Source: CAVPXC01 sp963709505
GTDB taxonomy: Bacteria > Chloroflexota > Anaerolineae > JAAEKA01
Reading direction: 5' to 3'
Assembly: GCA_963709505.1 (NCBI GenBank)
Contig: CAVPXC010000005.1
Coordinates: forward strand, 248,001 to 312,000
DNA: 64,000 nucleotides
Positions 1-9,134 of the stretch are shown here, one piece after another. The notes beneath the pieces are model-generated. The model saw nothing but the letters and a program-made list of their open reading frames with translations. It had not been told where the DNA came from and did no database searches. The first letter of the stretch is position 1, and the number at the start of each line of letters is the position of its first letter. The translations under genes and the position numbers were made by a program.

Positions 1-122
1 GCCGAAAGCTTCTCAGCCACCGCGGTCGCGATGAATTGGTTGATCGAAATGCCCTCTTGTTGGGCCATATCCCTCGCCCCCTGATGCAACGATTTGGGAA
101 GCCTGACGCTCAAAGTACTCAT
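1..122 (-). CDS. Ribbon-helix-helix (HicB/Arc-like) DNA-binding protein, partial
   Basis: The reading frame starts with ATG at 122 and runs off the left edge, so only about 40 N-terminal residues are visible. They read as a short beta strand (STLSVRLPKSLH) followed by helices with the typical segment GISINQFIATAVAEKL. This is the pattern of ribbon-helix-helix proteins of the HicB/Arc type, which bind DNA as dimers and often act as antitoxins. No toxin partner is visible because the gene is cut by the window edge. The family call rests on the N-terminus only. Confidence 0.6.
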   Translation of the reverse strand, partial: MSTLSVRLPKSLHQGARDMAQQEGISINQFIATAVAEKLS

Positions 123-146
123 GGCAGTGCTCCAATGATTCATTCC

Positions 147-679
147 TCAGTTCAGAGTCACCAAGGTATCACCTTGATTGACCGAATCGCCTGCATTGCA
201 CTTGATCGTAGCCACCGTGCCCGCGCGGGGCGCGCAGTTCGTTTTCCATTTTCATGGCCTGCAGAATCACCACGCTCTGGCCTTTCTCAACCACGTCGCC
301 TTCGGCCACCAGGACTCGCACCACCAAACCGGGGATCGGCGCCTTGATAGCGCCCTCCGCGGAAGCCCCAACCAGCCCGCCGGTGGACTTGGCCACGCGA
401 TACGCGCGTTCGTCGAGCACCCGCACCTCATAACCCTCATAGCCCTGAGCTGAAACCATTACCCGGTAGTTGTTGCGCTCGGTGTCCTGGACGTGGACTT
501 CGTACGATTGGTTGTCGAGCAACAGCGAGTACAGATCCAGATCCGCGATGCGACGCAGGTCGGCCACATAGTCTGTGCCGTTGACTTCGAACGATCCCAC
601 CCTCGTCGATCTCAATCTCGTAAGTACGGCCTGTACCGACCGGCGAGCCGGTCGGAGTGATCGTCGTCACGTATTTCAT
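147..679 (-). CDS. Biotin carboxyl carrier protein of an acyl-CoA carboxylase, two frameshifts
   Basis: This is the biotin-carrying subunit of the carboxylase formed with the neighbouring biotin carboxylase and carboxyltransferase. The start is ATG at 679, with GGAGG just upstream. The C-terminal part holds the biotinyl motif AMKMEN, with the biotinylated Lys between the two Met, in the usual context IKAPIPGLVVRVLVAEGD. The reading frame shifts near 600 (after YEIEIDEGG) and again near 232 (after ELRAPR). Joining the frames gives an ordinary protein of about 177 residues ending GDTLVTLN. Two breaks in one small conserved gene suggest sequence errors rather than decay. It lies just downstream of accC on the same strand. 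Confidence 0.85.
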
Positions 680-707
680 CTGTGCCTCCATGCGCAGCCG
701 CTCTGAG

Positions 708-736
708 CCGCGCCTCTGCAATGCGCGGTTCTCAGC
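708..736 (-). repeat. REP-like element, copy 1 (after accC)
   Basis: On the minus strand it reads CTGAGAACCGCG and continues to the GCGGAGGCGCGG-like half (here degenerate). It begins about 10 nt after the accC stop codon, in the same orientation as accC. It matches the dispersed repeat seen after five other genes in this window. Confidence 0.6.
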
Positions 737-746
737 TTGGTCACTC

Positions 747-2235
747 TCAACGCTTCCAGCCCGAGGAACGCTTCCAGGCCGAACCGAATTGATCCGATGA
801 GCGGTGGATCACCGTAGCCCGCTGCTCGCGGGTATGTTCCACCATGGCCGCGGCAATGGCCGCACTGAGCCTCCATCTCCGGCCGCTCGGTATAGGTGAT
901 CGCAAAACGATCCTGCAGGAAATTCGTATCGAACGCGCCCCACATAAACTGCGTGCTGTTCATCATCTGCTGGTGGAACGGGATCGACGTCTTCAGCCCG
1001 CCAATGCGATACTCGTTGAGCGCTCGTCGCATCCGCAGGATGGCCTCGGCGCGCGTTTCGCCCCACACGATCAGTTTGGCGATCATCGGGTCGTAGAACA
1101 GGCTGATCTCGAACCCCTCGTAGATACCGCTCTCGACGCGCACGCCCGGCCCTGTAGGCTCCTGCAGGGTGGTGATCTTGCCGCCTGAAGGCATGAAGTT
1201 GTTGATCGGATCCTCGGCGGTGATACGACACTCGATGGCCCAGCCCTTGGGGCGGATATCCTCCTGGCGCCAGCGCAAGCGCCGGCCTGAGGCGATCGCG
1301 AGCATCTCTTTGACGATGTCCACGCCGGTGACCATCTCTGTGACAGGATGCTCCACCTGCAAGCGCGTGTTCATCTCCAGGAAGTAGAAGTTGCCGTTCT
1401 GATCCACCAAGAACTCCAGCGTACCCGCGTTGACGTAATTGGCCGCCTTGGCTGCCTTCACCGCCACGTCGCCCATGCGCGCTCGCATGGCGTCGTTGAC
1501 GGCCACCGAGGGCGACTTTTCGATCAGCTTCTGGTGCCGGCGCTGGATCGAGCACTCGCGCTCGCCCAGGTGGATCACGTTGCCGTGCATGTCGCCCAAG
1601 ATCTGGATCTCGACGTGGCGCGGGCGTTCGATCAACTTCTCCATGTAAACCGTGTCGTCGCCAAACGCGCCCATCGCCTCGCGCCGGGCCATGCCAAGTG
1701 AGCTTTCTAGCTCCTCCGGTTTCCGCACGACGCGCATCCCTTTGCCGCCGCCGCCGGCGGATGCTTTGATGAGCAGCGGGTAGCCAATGCGCTCAGCCTC
1801 AGCTTGGATCTCGTCGTCGCGCAGGCCCTGATCCGAGCCCGGCACGACCGGAACACCGGCCGCCATCATCGTACGGCGGGCGGTGACCTTGTCGCCCATC
1901 AACCGCATCGATTTGGGTGTGGGGCCGATGAAGGTCAGCCCCTCGTCGATACAGGCCTGGGCAAAATCGTCGTTTTCGGCCAAGAAGCCATAGCCGGGGT
2001 GGATGGCGTCCGCGCCCGATTTCTTAGCCACGTCGATGATCTTGTCTATGCGGAGGTAGCTTTCCTTTGAGGGCGGCGGGCCGATGAGATACGCCTCATT
2101 GGCGTAACGCACGTGCAACGCGTTTCGATCGGCCTCCGAGTAGACGGCCACGGTCTCCAGGCCGCGCTCCTCGCAAGCACGCAGAATTCGGACGGCGATT
2201 TCGCCGCGATTGGCGACGAGGACTTTTTTGAACAT
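747..2235 (-). CDS. accC: Biotin carboxylase subunit of acyl-CoA (propionyl-CoA-type) carboxylase
   Basis: It carboxylates biotin on the carrier protein using ATP and bicarbonate, the first half-reaction of the carboxylase. The start is ATG at 2235. The protein opens with MFKKVLVANRGEIAVRI (biotin carboxylase N-domain), then has the ATP-grasp glycine loop GGGGKGMR at residues 161-168 and the catalytic segment EMNTRLQVEH at 287-296. Length is about 496 residues, normal for a short AccC-type subunit. The open frame reads past the true end because of a one-base shift near 868; in the corrected frame the C-terminus is AAIAAAMVEHTREQ and onward, with a TGA at 747-749. It is followed by a REP-like element and the BCCP gene. 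Confidence 0.92.
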
Positions 2236-2303
2236 AGCTCACCTTGAGTGGTAGACAAGTAGGTACAAGTAGGCAAGTGGGACCAGACGTAAGATCTGGT
2301 TGG

Positions 2304-2873
2304 CTACCGTTGACTCAGCTCCAGGGTCAAGAACACTTGGTCGGGTACGAAAGATTGACGAGGCAGGCCGTGTAGCCAGCGCAGGGTACCGAAGTTCGGG
2401 TTGATGGCATCCAGCACGAGCCGCTGGATGTCGAGAATTGTTCCCTGAACCGGCGCCCAGAGCAAGTCGCCTGTATCAAAAGCCAGCAGGCCGCGCAGCG
2501 AGGCCACGCCAACCAGCCAATCGCCAGCCTGCAGATCAAACGGTCTGCCCGTCTGTTCGGACTGCCGGTCGGGATCCAGCAGGTCGAAACGCACCGGCAC
2601 GCCGCAATCCAGCAGCGCTTGGCACAACACATCCTCGTGGTCGCGCCACTGCTCAATCTGAACGATCCGCCCACAGAAGGCGACACGCTCCAGGCTGACA
2701 GGTATCAACGCCGCCGGACCGTAGCTTGCCGCCACAAACCAACCCGCCGTATCGTCCTGACCCATGACCAACGGACCGGCATCGAGTTGAACGGTCAGCG
2801 GCAAGCCAACCATCACGCCAGCGCGGTCGTTGGCTGAGAACTGGGCGTCGGAGAGTGAGAATGTGAGGCGCAT
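2304..2873 (-). CDS. Conserved hypothetical protein in the carboxylase cluster
   Basis: The protein has 189 residues, starting with ATG at 2873 (MRLTFSLSDAQFSAND). I do not recognise the family. It has no signal peptide, membrane segment or metal motif; the pattern of hydrophobic residues suggests a soluble mostly beta protein. It lies between the carboxyltransferase and accC on the same strand, 68 nt upstream of accC, so it may be co-transcribed and have a role linked to the carboxylase. The spacer upstream of its start is filled by short tandem repeats, so its own promoter is not evident. Confidence 0.6.
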   Translation of the reverse strand: MRLTFSLSDAQFSANDRAGVMVGLPLTVQLDAGPLVMGQDDTAGWFVAASYGPAALIPVSLERVAFCGRIVQIEQWRDHEDVLCQALLDCGVPVRFDLLDPDRQSEQTGRPFDLQAGDWLVGVASLRGLLAFDTGDLLWAPVQGTILDIQRLVLDAINPNFGTLRWLHGLPRQSFVPDQVFLTLELSQR

Positions 2874-2878
2874 GGCAG

Positions 2879-3008
2879 AGGGTCAAGGGTCAGGGGTCAG
2901 GGGTCAGAGGTCAAAGGTCAGAGTGTCAGAGGTCAGAGCAGTGGCAGGTGGCGTCCGATAGGTAAGATTCTGGAACTCTGATCTCTGATCTCCGACCTCC
3001 GACACGCC
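2879..3008. repeat. Intergenic converging short-repeat tract, locus a
   Basis: From the carboxyltransferase stop to the next gene's start, minus strand, the spacer reads as copies of GTCGGAG/ATCAGAG, a short unique loop, then inverse copies CTCTGAC/CCCTGACC up to the ATG. The period is close to 7 nt. The two halves can pair as a long hairpin in the transcript. Confidence 0.75.
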
Positions 3009-4560
3009 CTACAACGGAATATTCCCGTGCTTCTTCGGCGGATTCTCGTCCCGTTTGTTGCGCAGCATCTCCAGAGCGTTGATCAGATAAGGACGTGTCT
3101 CGCGTGGCTCGATGACGTCGTCGATGTAGCCACGGGCTGCGGCCACAAACGGGTTGGCGAATTTGTCGCGGTACTCCTGAACCAACTGCGCGCGCAGCGC
3201 AGCTGGATCACCGGCGCTGGCGAGCTCGCGACGGTACAGGATGTTGATCGCGCCTTCCGGACCCATGACGGCGATCTCGGCTGTCGGCCAGGCCAGGTTG
3301 ACGTCGCCGCGGATGTGCTTGCTGCTCATCACGTCGTAAGCACCGCCGTAGGCTTTGCGCGTGATGACCGTGATCTTGGGCACCGTGGCTTCGCAGTATG
3401 CGTAGAGCAGCTTGGCGCCGTTGCGGATGATGCCGCCGTGTTCCTGGGCTGTGCCAGGCATAAAGCCGGGGACGTTGACGAAGGTCACGATCGGGATGTT
3501 GAAGCAGTCACAGAAGCGCACGAAACGCCCGCCTTTGACGCTCGAGTTGATGTCCAGCACACCGGCCAGCACGGCAGGCTGTTGCGCCACGATGCCCACG
3601 CTGTGGCCGCCCAGTCGCGGAAAGCCAACGATGATGTTCTGGGCAAAGTGCTCGTGCACCTCCAGGAAGTCGCCATCGTCCACCACGTGGCGGATGATGT
3701 CCTTCATGTCGTAGGCTTTGTTGGGATTGTCCGGGATCAGGGTGTCAAGCAACTCGTCCATGCGCAGGGGATCGTCGGTAGGCGCCACAAACGGGGGATC
3801 TTCTTTATTGTTCTGCGGCAAGAAGCTCATCAGCTTCTGCGCAAGGAACAATGCGTGCTCCTCATTCTGTGCTGCAAAGTGGGCCACACCGCTCTTGGCC
3901 GCGTGAGTCAACGCGCCGCCCAGTTCCTCGAAACTCACCTCCTCGTGGGTTACCGTCTTCACCACGTCTGGACCGGTCACGAACATGTAGCTCGTGTCCT
4001 GCACCATGATGATGAAGTCGGTAATAGCCGGCGAGTAGACCGCACCGCCGGCGCAAGGACCCATCACCAGACTGATCTGCGGGATCACGCCGGAGGCCAG
4101 GGTGTTGCGCAGGAAGATGTAGGCATAGCCGCCCAGACTGACTACGCCCTCCTGGATGCGTGCGCCGCCGCTGTCGTTGAGGCCAATCACCGGCGCACCG
4201 TTTTTCATGGCCAGGTCCATGATCTTGACGATCTTCTCGGCGAAGGACTCTGGAAAGCGATCCGCCAAAGACCGTAAAGTCCTGCGAGAAGACGTAGACC
4301 AGCCGGCCGTTGATCGTGCCGTAGCCCGTCACGACGCCGTCGCCCATGTACTTTTGCTTTTCCAAGCCGAAGTCGTGGCTGCGATGGGTGACAAACATGT
4401 CAAGCTCGCGGAAGCTGCCTTTGTCGAGCATGAAATCCAGCCGCTCGCGAGCCGTGAGTTTGCCGCCGGAATGCTGCTTCGCAATTCGCTCCGCACCACC
4501 GGCCAGGAGCGCTTGCTGTTTCAAAGCGCGAAGTTGTTGGATCTTTGGGTTTTCAGACAA
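3009..4560 (-). CDS. pccB: Acyl-CoA carboxylase carboxyltransferase (propionyl-CoA carboxylase beta type), frameshifted
   Basis: It transfers the carboxyl group from biotin to an acyl-CoA. The start is probably TTG at 4560 (MSENPKIQQLRALKQQ), with GGAGG 5 nt upstream. A single-base shift near 4257, in GGSLS/ESFAEK, splits it into two reading frames; the joined protein is about 517 residues, normal for the family. Visible family motifs are SGGARIQEG, GPCAGGAVYSPA and RKAYGGAYDVM. In characterised actinobacterial enzymes an Asp in the GGAYDVM segment goes with propionyl-CoA preference, so methylmalonyl-CoA formation is the likely reaction. That substrate assignment is inference. Confidence 0.9.
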
Positions 4561-4585
4561 GGGAACCTCCGTTGTCAATGTGCCG

Positions 4586-5383
4586 CTAAAACCGTGCGAT
4601 TCCCAGCACAGACAAGCTGGCAATCATGATCGGCTGATGGATCAGGTAAATCAGCAAAGAGTTCTCGCCAAACAGACGAAGCACCTTGACGATCGTGTTG
4701 TGCGACCAATCTGGCAGCGAGAAGCGCCTGACGCCGCCCGCATAAAGGGTGTTGCCCAGAAAGATCCCAATCAGCACCCGGCCAAACCACGGAAACAGAG
4801 GGGCGTAATCGACACCGCTGCCTGGCGTAGGAGCAAGCCATTCCAGCCAGGGCAGGTTAGGCCCCAGCCTGGGTACACCCGTGCCGACCAGGATCACCAC
4901 CGCGCCCAGCGCCAGGTTGAGCCACCGAAAACGCAGAAAGGGATAGGCCAGGATGATCGACAAGCCGATCAGGTGCAGGATGCCAAAACGCACATAGCCG
5001 CCTATTCCCAGGGCCAAGAACGTGACGATGCCGATCACCACGCCCCACGTTAGAATCGTGAGGCCACGAATGATGTATTTTGGCCAAAGGCTGCCGGTCG
5101 GTTGGGTTTCTCGCTCCCGGTTGTAGCTTAGAGTGAGAGAGAGCCCTACCAAACCGGTAAACAGGCTTGCTGTGGCGATCTGCCAGTAGCTCCAGAACCC
5201 GGTGCGCAAGGCGATATCATACCCGCCCAGGCTGTGCAGGTCCCAAAGGAAGTGGTAGATCACCATCATGACAATCGCAACTCCGCGCAGGACGTCGACT
5301 TCCCAAAAGCGATCCTCTTGTATTGCCAGCACCGGCTTGACGCTGCTGCGCATGCCTTTGAAGTAAGTATTGACAGCGGTCAT
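4586..5383 (-). CDS. DUF1624 / HGSNAT-like acyltransferase membrane protein
   Basis: This is a polytopic membrane protein of about 265 residues. It contains RFWEVDVLRGVAIVMMVIYH, the characteristic start of DUF1624 (heparan-alpha-glucosaminide N-acetyltransferase-like) proteins, where the Asp-Leu-Arg-Gly sits at the beginning of the first membrane helix. Eight or so hydrophobic helices follow, ending IYLIHQPIMIASLSVLG, also typical. I placed the start at ATG 5383 (MTAVNTYF); ATG 5353 is an alternative, and the longer upstream reading looks non-coding. Substrate is unknown. It lies 25 nt upstream of the carboxyltransferase start on the same strand. Confidence 0.75.
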   Translation of the reverse strand: MTAVNTYFKGMRSSVKPVLAIQEDRFWEVDVLRGVAIVMMVIYHFLWDLHSLGGYDIALRTGFWSYWQIATASLFTGLVGLSLTLSYNRERETQPTGSLWPKYIIRGLTILTWGVVIGIVTFLALGIGGYVRFGILHLIGLSIILAYPFLRFRWLNLALGAVVILVGTGVPRLGPNLPWLEWLAPTPGSGVDYAPLFPWFGRVLIGIFLGNTLYAGGVRRFSLPDWSHNTIVKVLRLFGENSLLIYLIHQPIMIASLSVLGIARF

Positions 5384-5477
5384 TGATTGCCGGATTCCCA
5401 AACGAGATTGCTCATCGTCTGTGCGCAAGGTCCTTCCGACTCCTCCTTGCGCAAAACAAGAGCATTCCTCTCCACTG

Positions 5478-5729
5478 CTACCATGAGTATGCCATTTCCG
5501 GCACGGAAATGTACCGATCAGGTTCTTCGGCATGGTTCTGAATAGCAAAGAATCGTTGCTCAATGGCCTTTAGTACAATCGCATCGTAGTAAATCATCCC
5601 ACAAGTCAGACAAACTTCGACTGGTGTGTTGGGTACCAGGAGGTATTTGCCCCTGTGCCTGTACAAATACTCAATTCGGCGGGATTCAAACCGCTCACCA
5701 CCACACTGGTTACAACGCGTCTCTCTCAT
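5478..5729 (-). CDS. YgiT-type (MqsA-like) zinc-finger antitoxin
   Basis: The protein has 83 residues and starts with ATG at 5729, preceded by GAGGAG. It carries CNQC (6-9) and CLTC (40-43), the two knuckles of a YgiT-type/MqsA N-terminal zinc finger, followed by the segment VEVCLTCGMIYYDA typical of the family, and a short helical tail. The gene begins 4 nt after the stop of the upstream DUF4258 gene. This order and spacing are those of a known toxin-antitoxin arrangement in which the YgiT-type protein is the antitoxin. There is no long HTH domain as in full MqsA. Confidence 0.82.
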   Translation of the reverse strand: MRETRCNQCGGERFESRRIEYLYRHRGKYLLVPNTPVEVCLTCGMIYYDAIVLKAIEQRFFAIQNHAEEPDRYISVPEMAYSW

Positions 5730-5733
5730 ATCA

Positions 5734-6036
5734 TCATTCTCCTCTTGTCCAGGGATCCACAAAACCCGGCGGGATTGGGATATACACCGTAATGATCGCC
5801 ACCTTTTCTCCGCGCCATCCGCAGACAACGTGAATAGGTTGCGCCTCTGCAAAGCCAACGATCAAACAACTTTCACCTCGCCCCGTGTCTGGGTACTGCT
5901 CAAGTATCGTTCCATCTAGCAACGCTTCCTCAATCTGCGCGAATGTCAGGTCGTCGGCCGCACGTTCGAGTTCCGCATGCTGAGTGTAGACATACGCAAC
6001 GGTTTTGACTTTTGCTTTGATTTCACTGATATCCAT
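5734..6036 (-). CDS. DUF4258 protein, putative toxin
   Basis: The protein has 100 residues and starts with ATG at 6036 (MDISEIKAKVKTVAYVYTQHAELERA). The pattern HAELER, then an acidic segment EEALLDGTILEQYPD and the beta strands CLIVGF and IHVVCG, then IITVYIP, is that of DUF4258 domains, small proteins distantly similar to RelE-type RNases. Its immediate coupling to a YgiT-type antitoxin supports a toxin role. No activity can be read from sequence alone. Confidence 0.75.
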   Translation of the reverse strand: MDISEIKAKVKTVAYVYTQHAELERAADDLTFAQIEEALLDGTILEQYPDTGRGESCLIVGFAEAQPIHVVCGWRGEKVAIITVYIPIPPGFVDPWTRGE

Positions 6037-6073
6037 GTGACAACCAGGCTGCTGAAAATAAAAGCTCCGAGCA

Positions 6074-7111
6074 CTAATCTATCTGAAGCAGAATCTTGCC
6101 AAAATGCTCGCCAGCCTTCATCCGCTCCTCGGCCTGACGGGCCTCCCGCAAAGGATAGACCCGGTCGACCGCCACGGCCAGCTTGCCGGCGAAGATGAGT
6201 TTCATCACATCAGCAAACTCCTGCTGGCTGCCCATGGTCGAGCCGATGATGCTGACCTGCCGCCCGAAGACGATGTTGATCGGGGTGGGACCGGTGTAGC
6301 CGGTGGTGCCGCCAACGGTCAACAGCCGGCCGCCGCGCGCCAGCGTGCGCAGACTGGACTCCCAGGTCGCCGCGCCGACGTTGTCCACGACCACGTCCAC
6401 CCCACGCTTGCCGCTGCGCAGGAAAACCGCCTTCGACCAATCAGGCACGGCCTCGCGGTCTACCACCCAATCCGCGCCTTCGGCGAGTGCCTGCTGGGCC
6501 TTATCCGCGCCGCCGGCGACCACCCAAACGGTTGCGCCCAGCAGCTTGGCAAGTTGGATGGTGAAGCTGTTGACGCCCCCGCCCGCGCCGATGACGAGCA
6601 CGGTCTCGCCTGGCCTCACCTGGCCACGCGTGACGAGCATACGCCAGGTCGTCACTGCGACCGTCGGCGCGGCCGCGGCCTGCTGCATCGAAAAGCCGTC
6701 GGGCACCGCGACCACGTTGCGGGCGGGTATTTTGATGAACTCCGCAAAGGTGCCGCGGACGTGCTCGCCGAGAAGGGCAAACTTGTCGCACAGGCTTTGC
6801 TCACCGCGCAGACAGTAGGCACACTTGCCGCACCACAGCGTCGGGTTGGCCGTCACGGGCTGTCCTACGGTCCAGTCACTGACCTGCTCACCCATCGCCA
6901 CCAACGTACCGCTGAAGTCCGCACCGGGGACGTGCGGCATTTCCAGCTCCAGCCCTTTCCATCCCTTGACGACAAATTGATCGAGCCGGTTTAGGGCAGC
7001 ATAGTGCCCACGGACTAGCACCTCTTCCGGACCGATCTCAGGCATCGGCATGTCCTCGACATATTCCAACGCATCGAGACTGCCATGTTGGCGGAAGATG
7101 ATCGCTTTCAC
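6074..7111 (-). CDS. Zinc-binding alcohol dehydrogenase / quinone reductase family protein
   Basis: This is a medium-chain dehydrogenase of about 345 residues. I chose GTG at 7111 (MKAIIFRQHGSLDALEY) because GGGAG lies just upstream; the longer open frame has no support. Four Cys in CGKCAYCLRGEQSLC form the structural zinc site, and GAGGGVNSFTIQLAK is the Rossmann NAD(P)-binding loop. Such enzymes reduce or oxidise alcohols, aldehydes or quinones; the substrate is unknown. It is transcribed divergently from rnc and has its own likely promoter at 7179-7208. Confidence 0.85.
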   Translation of the reverse strand: MKAIIFRQHGSLDALEYVEDMPMPEIGPEEVLVRGHYAALNRLDQFVVKGWKGLELEMPHVPGADFSGTLVAMGEQVSDWTVGQPVTANPTLWCGKCAYCLRGEQSLCDKFALLGEHVRGTFAEFIKIPARNVVAVPDGFSMQQAAAAPTVAVTTWRMLVTRGQVRPGETVLVIGAGGGVNSFTIQLAKLLGATVWVVAGGADKAQQALAEGADWVVDREAVPDWSKAVFLRSGKRGVDVVVDNVGAATWESSLRTLARGGRLLTVGGTTGYTGPTPINIVFGRQVSIIGSTMGSQQEFADVMKLIFAGKLAVAVDRVYPLREARQAEERMKAGEHFGKILLQID

Positions 7112-7178
7112 ACGAGCTCCCTTCGGAGAACGAGGCGCTGCAACGCGCCACAAGGTACCGCTTGAGAATACTGGCACT

Positions 7179-7208
7179 ATTGTACCACAGCTTCCGCCAG
7201 GGCGGCAA
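7179..7208 (-). promoter_or_regulatory. Probable sigma70-type promoter of the alcohol dehydrogenase
   Basis: On the minus strand it reads TTGCCG, an 18-nt spacer, then TACAAT. It lies about 70 nt upstream of the GTG start. Confidence 0.45.
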
Positions 7209-7295
7209 TCTGTCGGGGCGTTGATACTGGTCCCAATTGCTCCATGCAGCATCGACGACTTCCCCATTGATGAGTGCCACCCCAAGACGGGCAGA

Positions 7296-7324
7296 TTGGG
7301 ATTTTCCAGCCGCTGTGCTATAAT
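7296..7324 (+). promoter_or_regulatory. Probable sigma70-type promoter of rnc
   Basis: TTGGGA, 17 nt, then TATAAT. It gives a leader of about 140 nt before the rnc start, containing the stem-loop at 7395-7441. Confidence 0.55.
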
Positions 7325-7394
7325 CTGCCGGATAGGAACGGCGAGGCCTGGTTTCGTGACCCGAACGCACGCTTCGCCACTACTCCTGAGCGAT

Positions 7395-7441
7395 TTCCCT
7401 CTGGACGGGGTTGCCCCAAGCGCAGGCGCGTCCAAAGGGAA
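7395..7441 (+). promoter_or_regulatory. Stem-loop in the rnc leader
   Basis: TTCCCTCTGGACG (7395-7407) pairs with CGTCCAAAGGGAA (7429-7441), 12 of 13 positions matching. The loop contains a second small hairpin, GGGGTTGCCCC. It ends 15 nt before the Shine-Dalgarno sequence of rnc. Confidence 0.6.
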
Positions 7442-7467
7442 GTTGGTCAGATCCCCGGAGGTTGTTC

Positions 7468-8286
7468 GTGACCAATGACATGCGCGCCAACGGCCATCTC
7501 CCCATGGAGACAGCGTTGCGTTTCGAAGCAGCCAGCGGACTGCGCTTCTACGACAAGACGCTGCTGCAGCGAGCCCTGACCCATCGCTCGTACATCAACG
7601 AGTCTCGGCTATTCCTCGAGGCCGACAACGAGCGCCTTGAGTTCCTCGGCGACGCGGTGATCGACTTCATCGTCGGCGAATATCTCTATCATCGGTTCCC
7701 GGAAATGCGCGAGGGGGCGTTGACCAACCTGCGCGCAGCGCTGGTGCGTGAAGAAACACTGGCGATCTTCGGCAGCGAGCTCCTGATCGGCCGCTTCCTC
7801 CTCCTGGGCCGCGGCGAGGCGGACAGCGGCGGGCGAAGCCGATCCGCAATCCTGTGCGCCGGCTTCGAAGCCCTGGTCGGCGCACTGTTTCTGGATCAAG
7901 ACCTGGACGCGGTCAAAGCCCTGCTGTTTCCCCTGATCGAGCCCGTCTTGCCCGAGCTGGCCGCCGTCGCAGCAGCCAAGGACGCCAAGAGCCGGCTTCA
8001 GGAGTGGAGCCAAAGTGAGTTTCGAGTCACGCCGCGCTACCACACCAGGAGCGAGGAAGGGCCGGATCACGCCAAGATATTCACGGTTCACGCAATTATC
8101 CACGGCTACGTTTGGGGTGTCGGTCACGGTAAATCCAAACAAATCGCCTCGCAGGAGGCTGCGGCCGATGCCTTGCGCTTCGCCGACGCGCAGCAACATC
8201 TTGAAACGATCTCTCCGCCGCCTGTCTACCAAACCCTGTCTGCGATCGAACCCAATGAGCCCGTCAGCGAATCATCTGCCGCGTGA
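7468..8286 (+). CDS. rnc: Ribonuclease III
   Basis: It cleaves double-stranded RNA in rRNA maturation and mRNA turnover. The start is GTG at 7468 with GGAGG 6 nt upstream; the protein has 272 residues. The catalytic signature ERLEFLGDAV is at 55-64, and the later Asp/Glu region (CAGFEALVGALFLDQ) is present. A C-terminal double-stranded RNA-binding domain starts near DAKSRLQEWSQ and ends SKQIASQEAAADAL. The 3' end overlaps the next gene by 32 nt. A stem-loop in its leader could be an autoregulatory cleavage site, as in E. coli. Confidence 0.95.
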   Translation: MTNDMRANGHLPMETALRFEAASGLRFYDKTLLQRALTHRSYINESRLFLEADNERLEFLGDAVIDFIVGEYLYHRFPEMREGALTNLRAALVREETLAIFGSELLIGRFLLLGRGEADSGGRSRSAILCAGFEALVGALFLDQDLDAVKALLFPLIEPVLPELAAVAAAKDAKSRLQEWSQSEFRVTPRYHTRSEEGPDHAKIFTVHAIIHGYVWGVGHGKSKQIASQEAAADALRFADAQQHLETISPPPVYQTLSAIEPNEPVSESSAA

Positions 8287-9133
8287 GTCCACCTTACTTG
8301 TCACCGGCGCCAGCGGATTGCTCGGCGGAGAAGTGTTGGCGCAGGCCGTTCGGTGGTCAAACCCTGGCTTCTCGACCCTATGGGGCACATGGCATAGCCG
8401 TCCGCGGACGCTGCCAGGATCCCGAGGCTGTGCGCTCGATGTGACCGACCGCTCGGCGGTGTTTCGGTTGATCGAACATCTGAAACCTGACGCCATCGTG
8501 CACACGGCCTATCTCAAAGATGGCCCGCAGGCACGCGAGGTGACTGCTCGAGGGTCGAGTTACGTCGCCGAGGCCGCCGCTGCCGCCGGCGCCCGCTTGG
8601 TTCACGTCTCATCGGATGTGATCTTCGACGGCGAGCACGCACCCTACGACGAGGCTGCTCCTCCGGCGCCGGTCCATCCATACGGAGAGGCAAAAGCCGA
8701 GGCGGAGGCTGAGGTGAAGCGGCTGGCGCCGCAGGCGGCCATCGTGCGCACGTCGCTGATCAACCGACTGGACCCGCCCGATAGAATTACGGCCTGGATC
8801 GTCGACAGCCTGCGCACCGGCACACCCATCACCTTGTTCACCGACGAGATCCGCAGCCCGGTGTGGGTCGACGATCTGGCCGCCGCGCTGCTCGAGTTGG
8901 CGCTAAACGATTTCGCCGGCGTGATCAACGTCGCCGGCACGCAGTCCCTGAGCCGCTACGAAATGGGTGAGCGCCTGGCGCGTCATCTGGCGCTGGATGC
9001 AAGCACGATCCGCGCCGGCCTAAGCCTGAGCAGCGACCTGCCGCGGCCGCGCAATTGCACCCTGGACGTCCGCCTGGCCCAACGTCTGCTGCGTACTCGA
9101 TTGCGCAGTTACGATGAGGGACTCGGCGACTAA
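8255..9133 (+). CDS. RmlD-like NAD(P)-dependent sugar reductase (dTDP-4-dehydrorhamnose reductase family)
   Basis: An extended short-chain dehydrogenase of 292 residues. LLVTGASGLLGGEVL is the Rossmann loop, HVSSDVIFDG matches the family's catalytic Ser/Thr strand, and YGEAKAEAE carries the catalytic Tyr-x3-Lys. The pattern, especially VSSDVIFDG...PYDE, is that of RmlD-type sugar nucleotide reductases. The start ATG at 8255 lies inside rnc, so the two are probably translationally coupled. Real substrate is uncertain because no other rhamnose genes are nearby. Confidence 0.75.
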   Translation: MSPSANHLPRESTLLVTGASGLLGGEVLAQAVRWSNPGFSTLWGTWHSRPRTLPGSRGCALDVTDRSAVFRLIEHLKPDAIVHTAYLKDGPQAREVTARGSSYVAEAAAAAGARLVHVSSDVIFDGEHAPYDEAAPPAPVHPYGEAKAEAEAEVKRLAPQAAIVRTSLINRLDPPDRITAWIVDSLRTGTPITLFTDEIRSPVWVDDLAAALLELALNDFAGVINVAGTQSLSRYEMGERLARHLALDASTIRAGLSLSSDLPRPRNCTLDVRLAQRLLRTRLRSYDEGLGD

Positions 9134-9134
9134 C

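Noticed and set aside
3027..4277. Long plus-strand open frame of 416 codons opposite the carboxyltransferase gene
   Set aside because: It is the antisense shadow of a well-supported gene, has His/Val-rich composition typical of such shadows and no ribosome binding site or family motif.
5684..5720. TTCAAACC-type sequence resembling a tRNA T-loop
   Set aside because: It lies inside the antitoxin gene and no cloverleaf can be formed around it; I found no convincing tRNA in the window.
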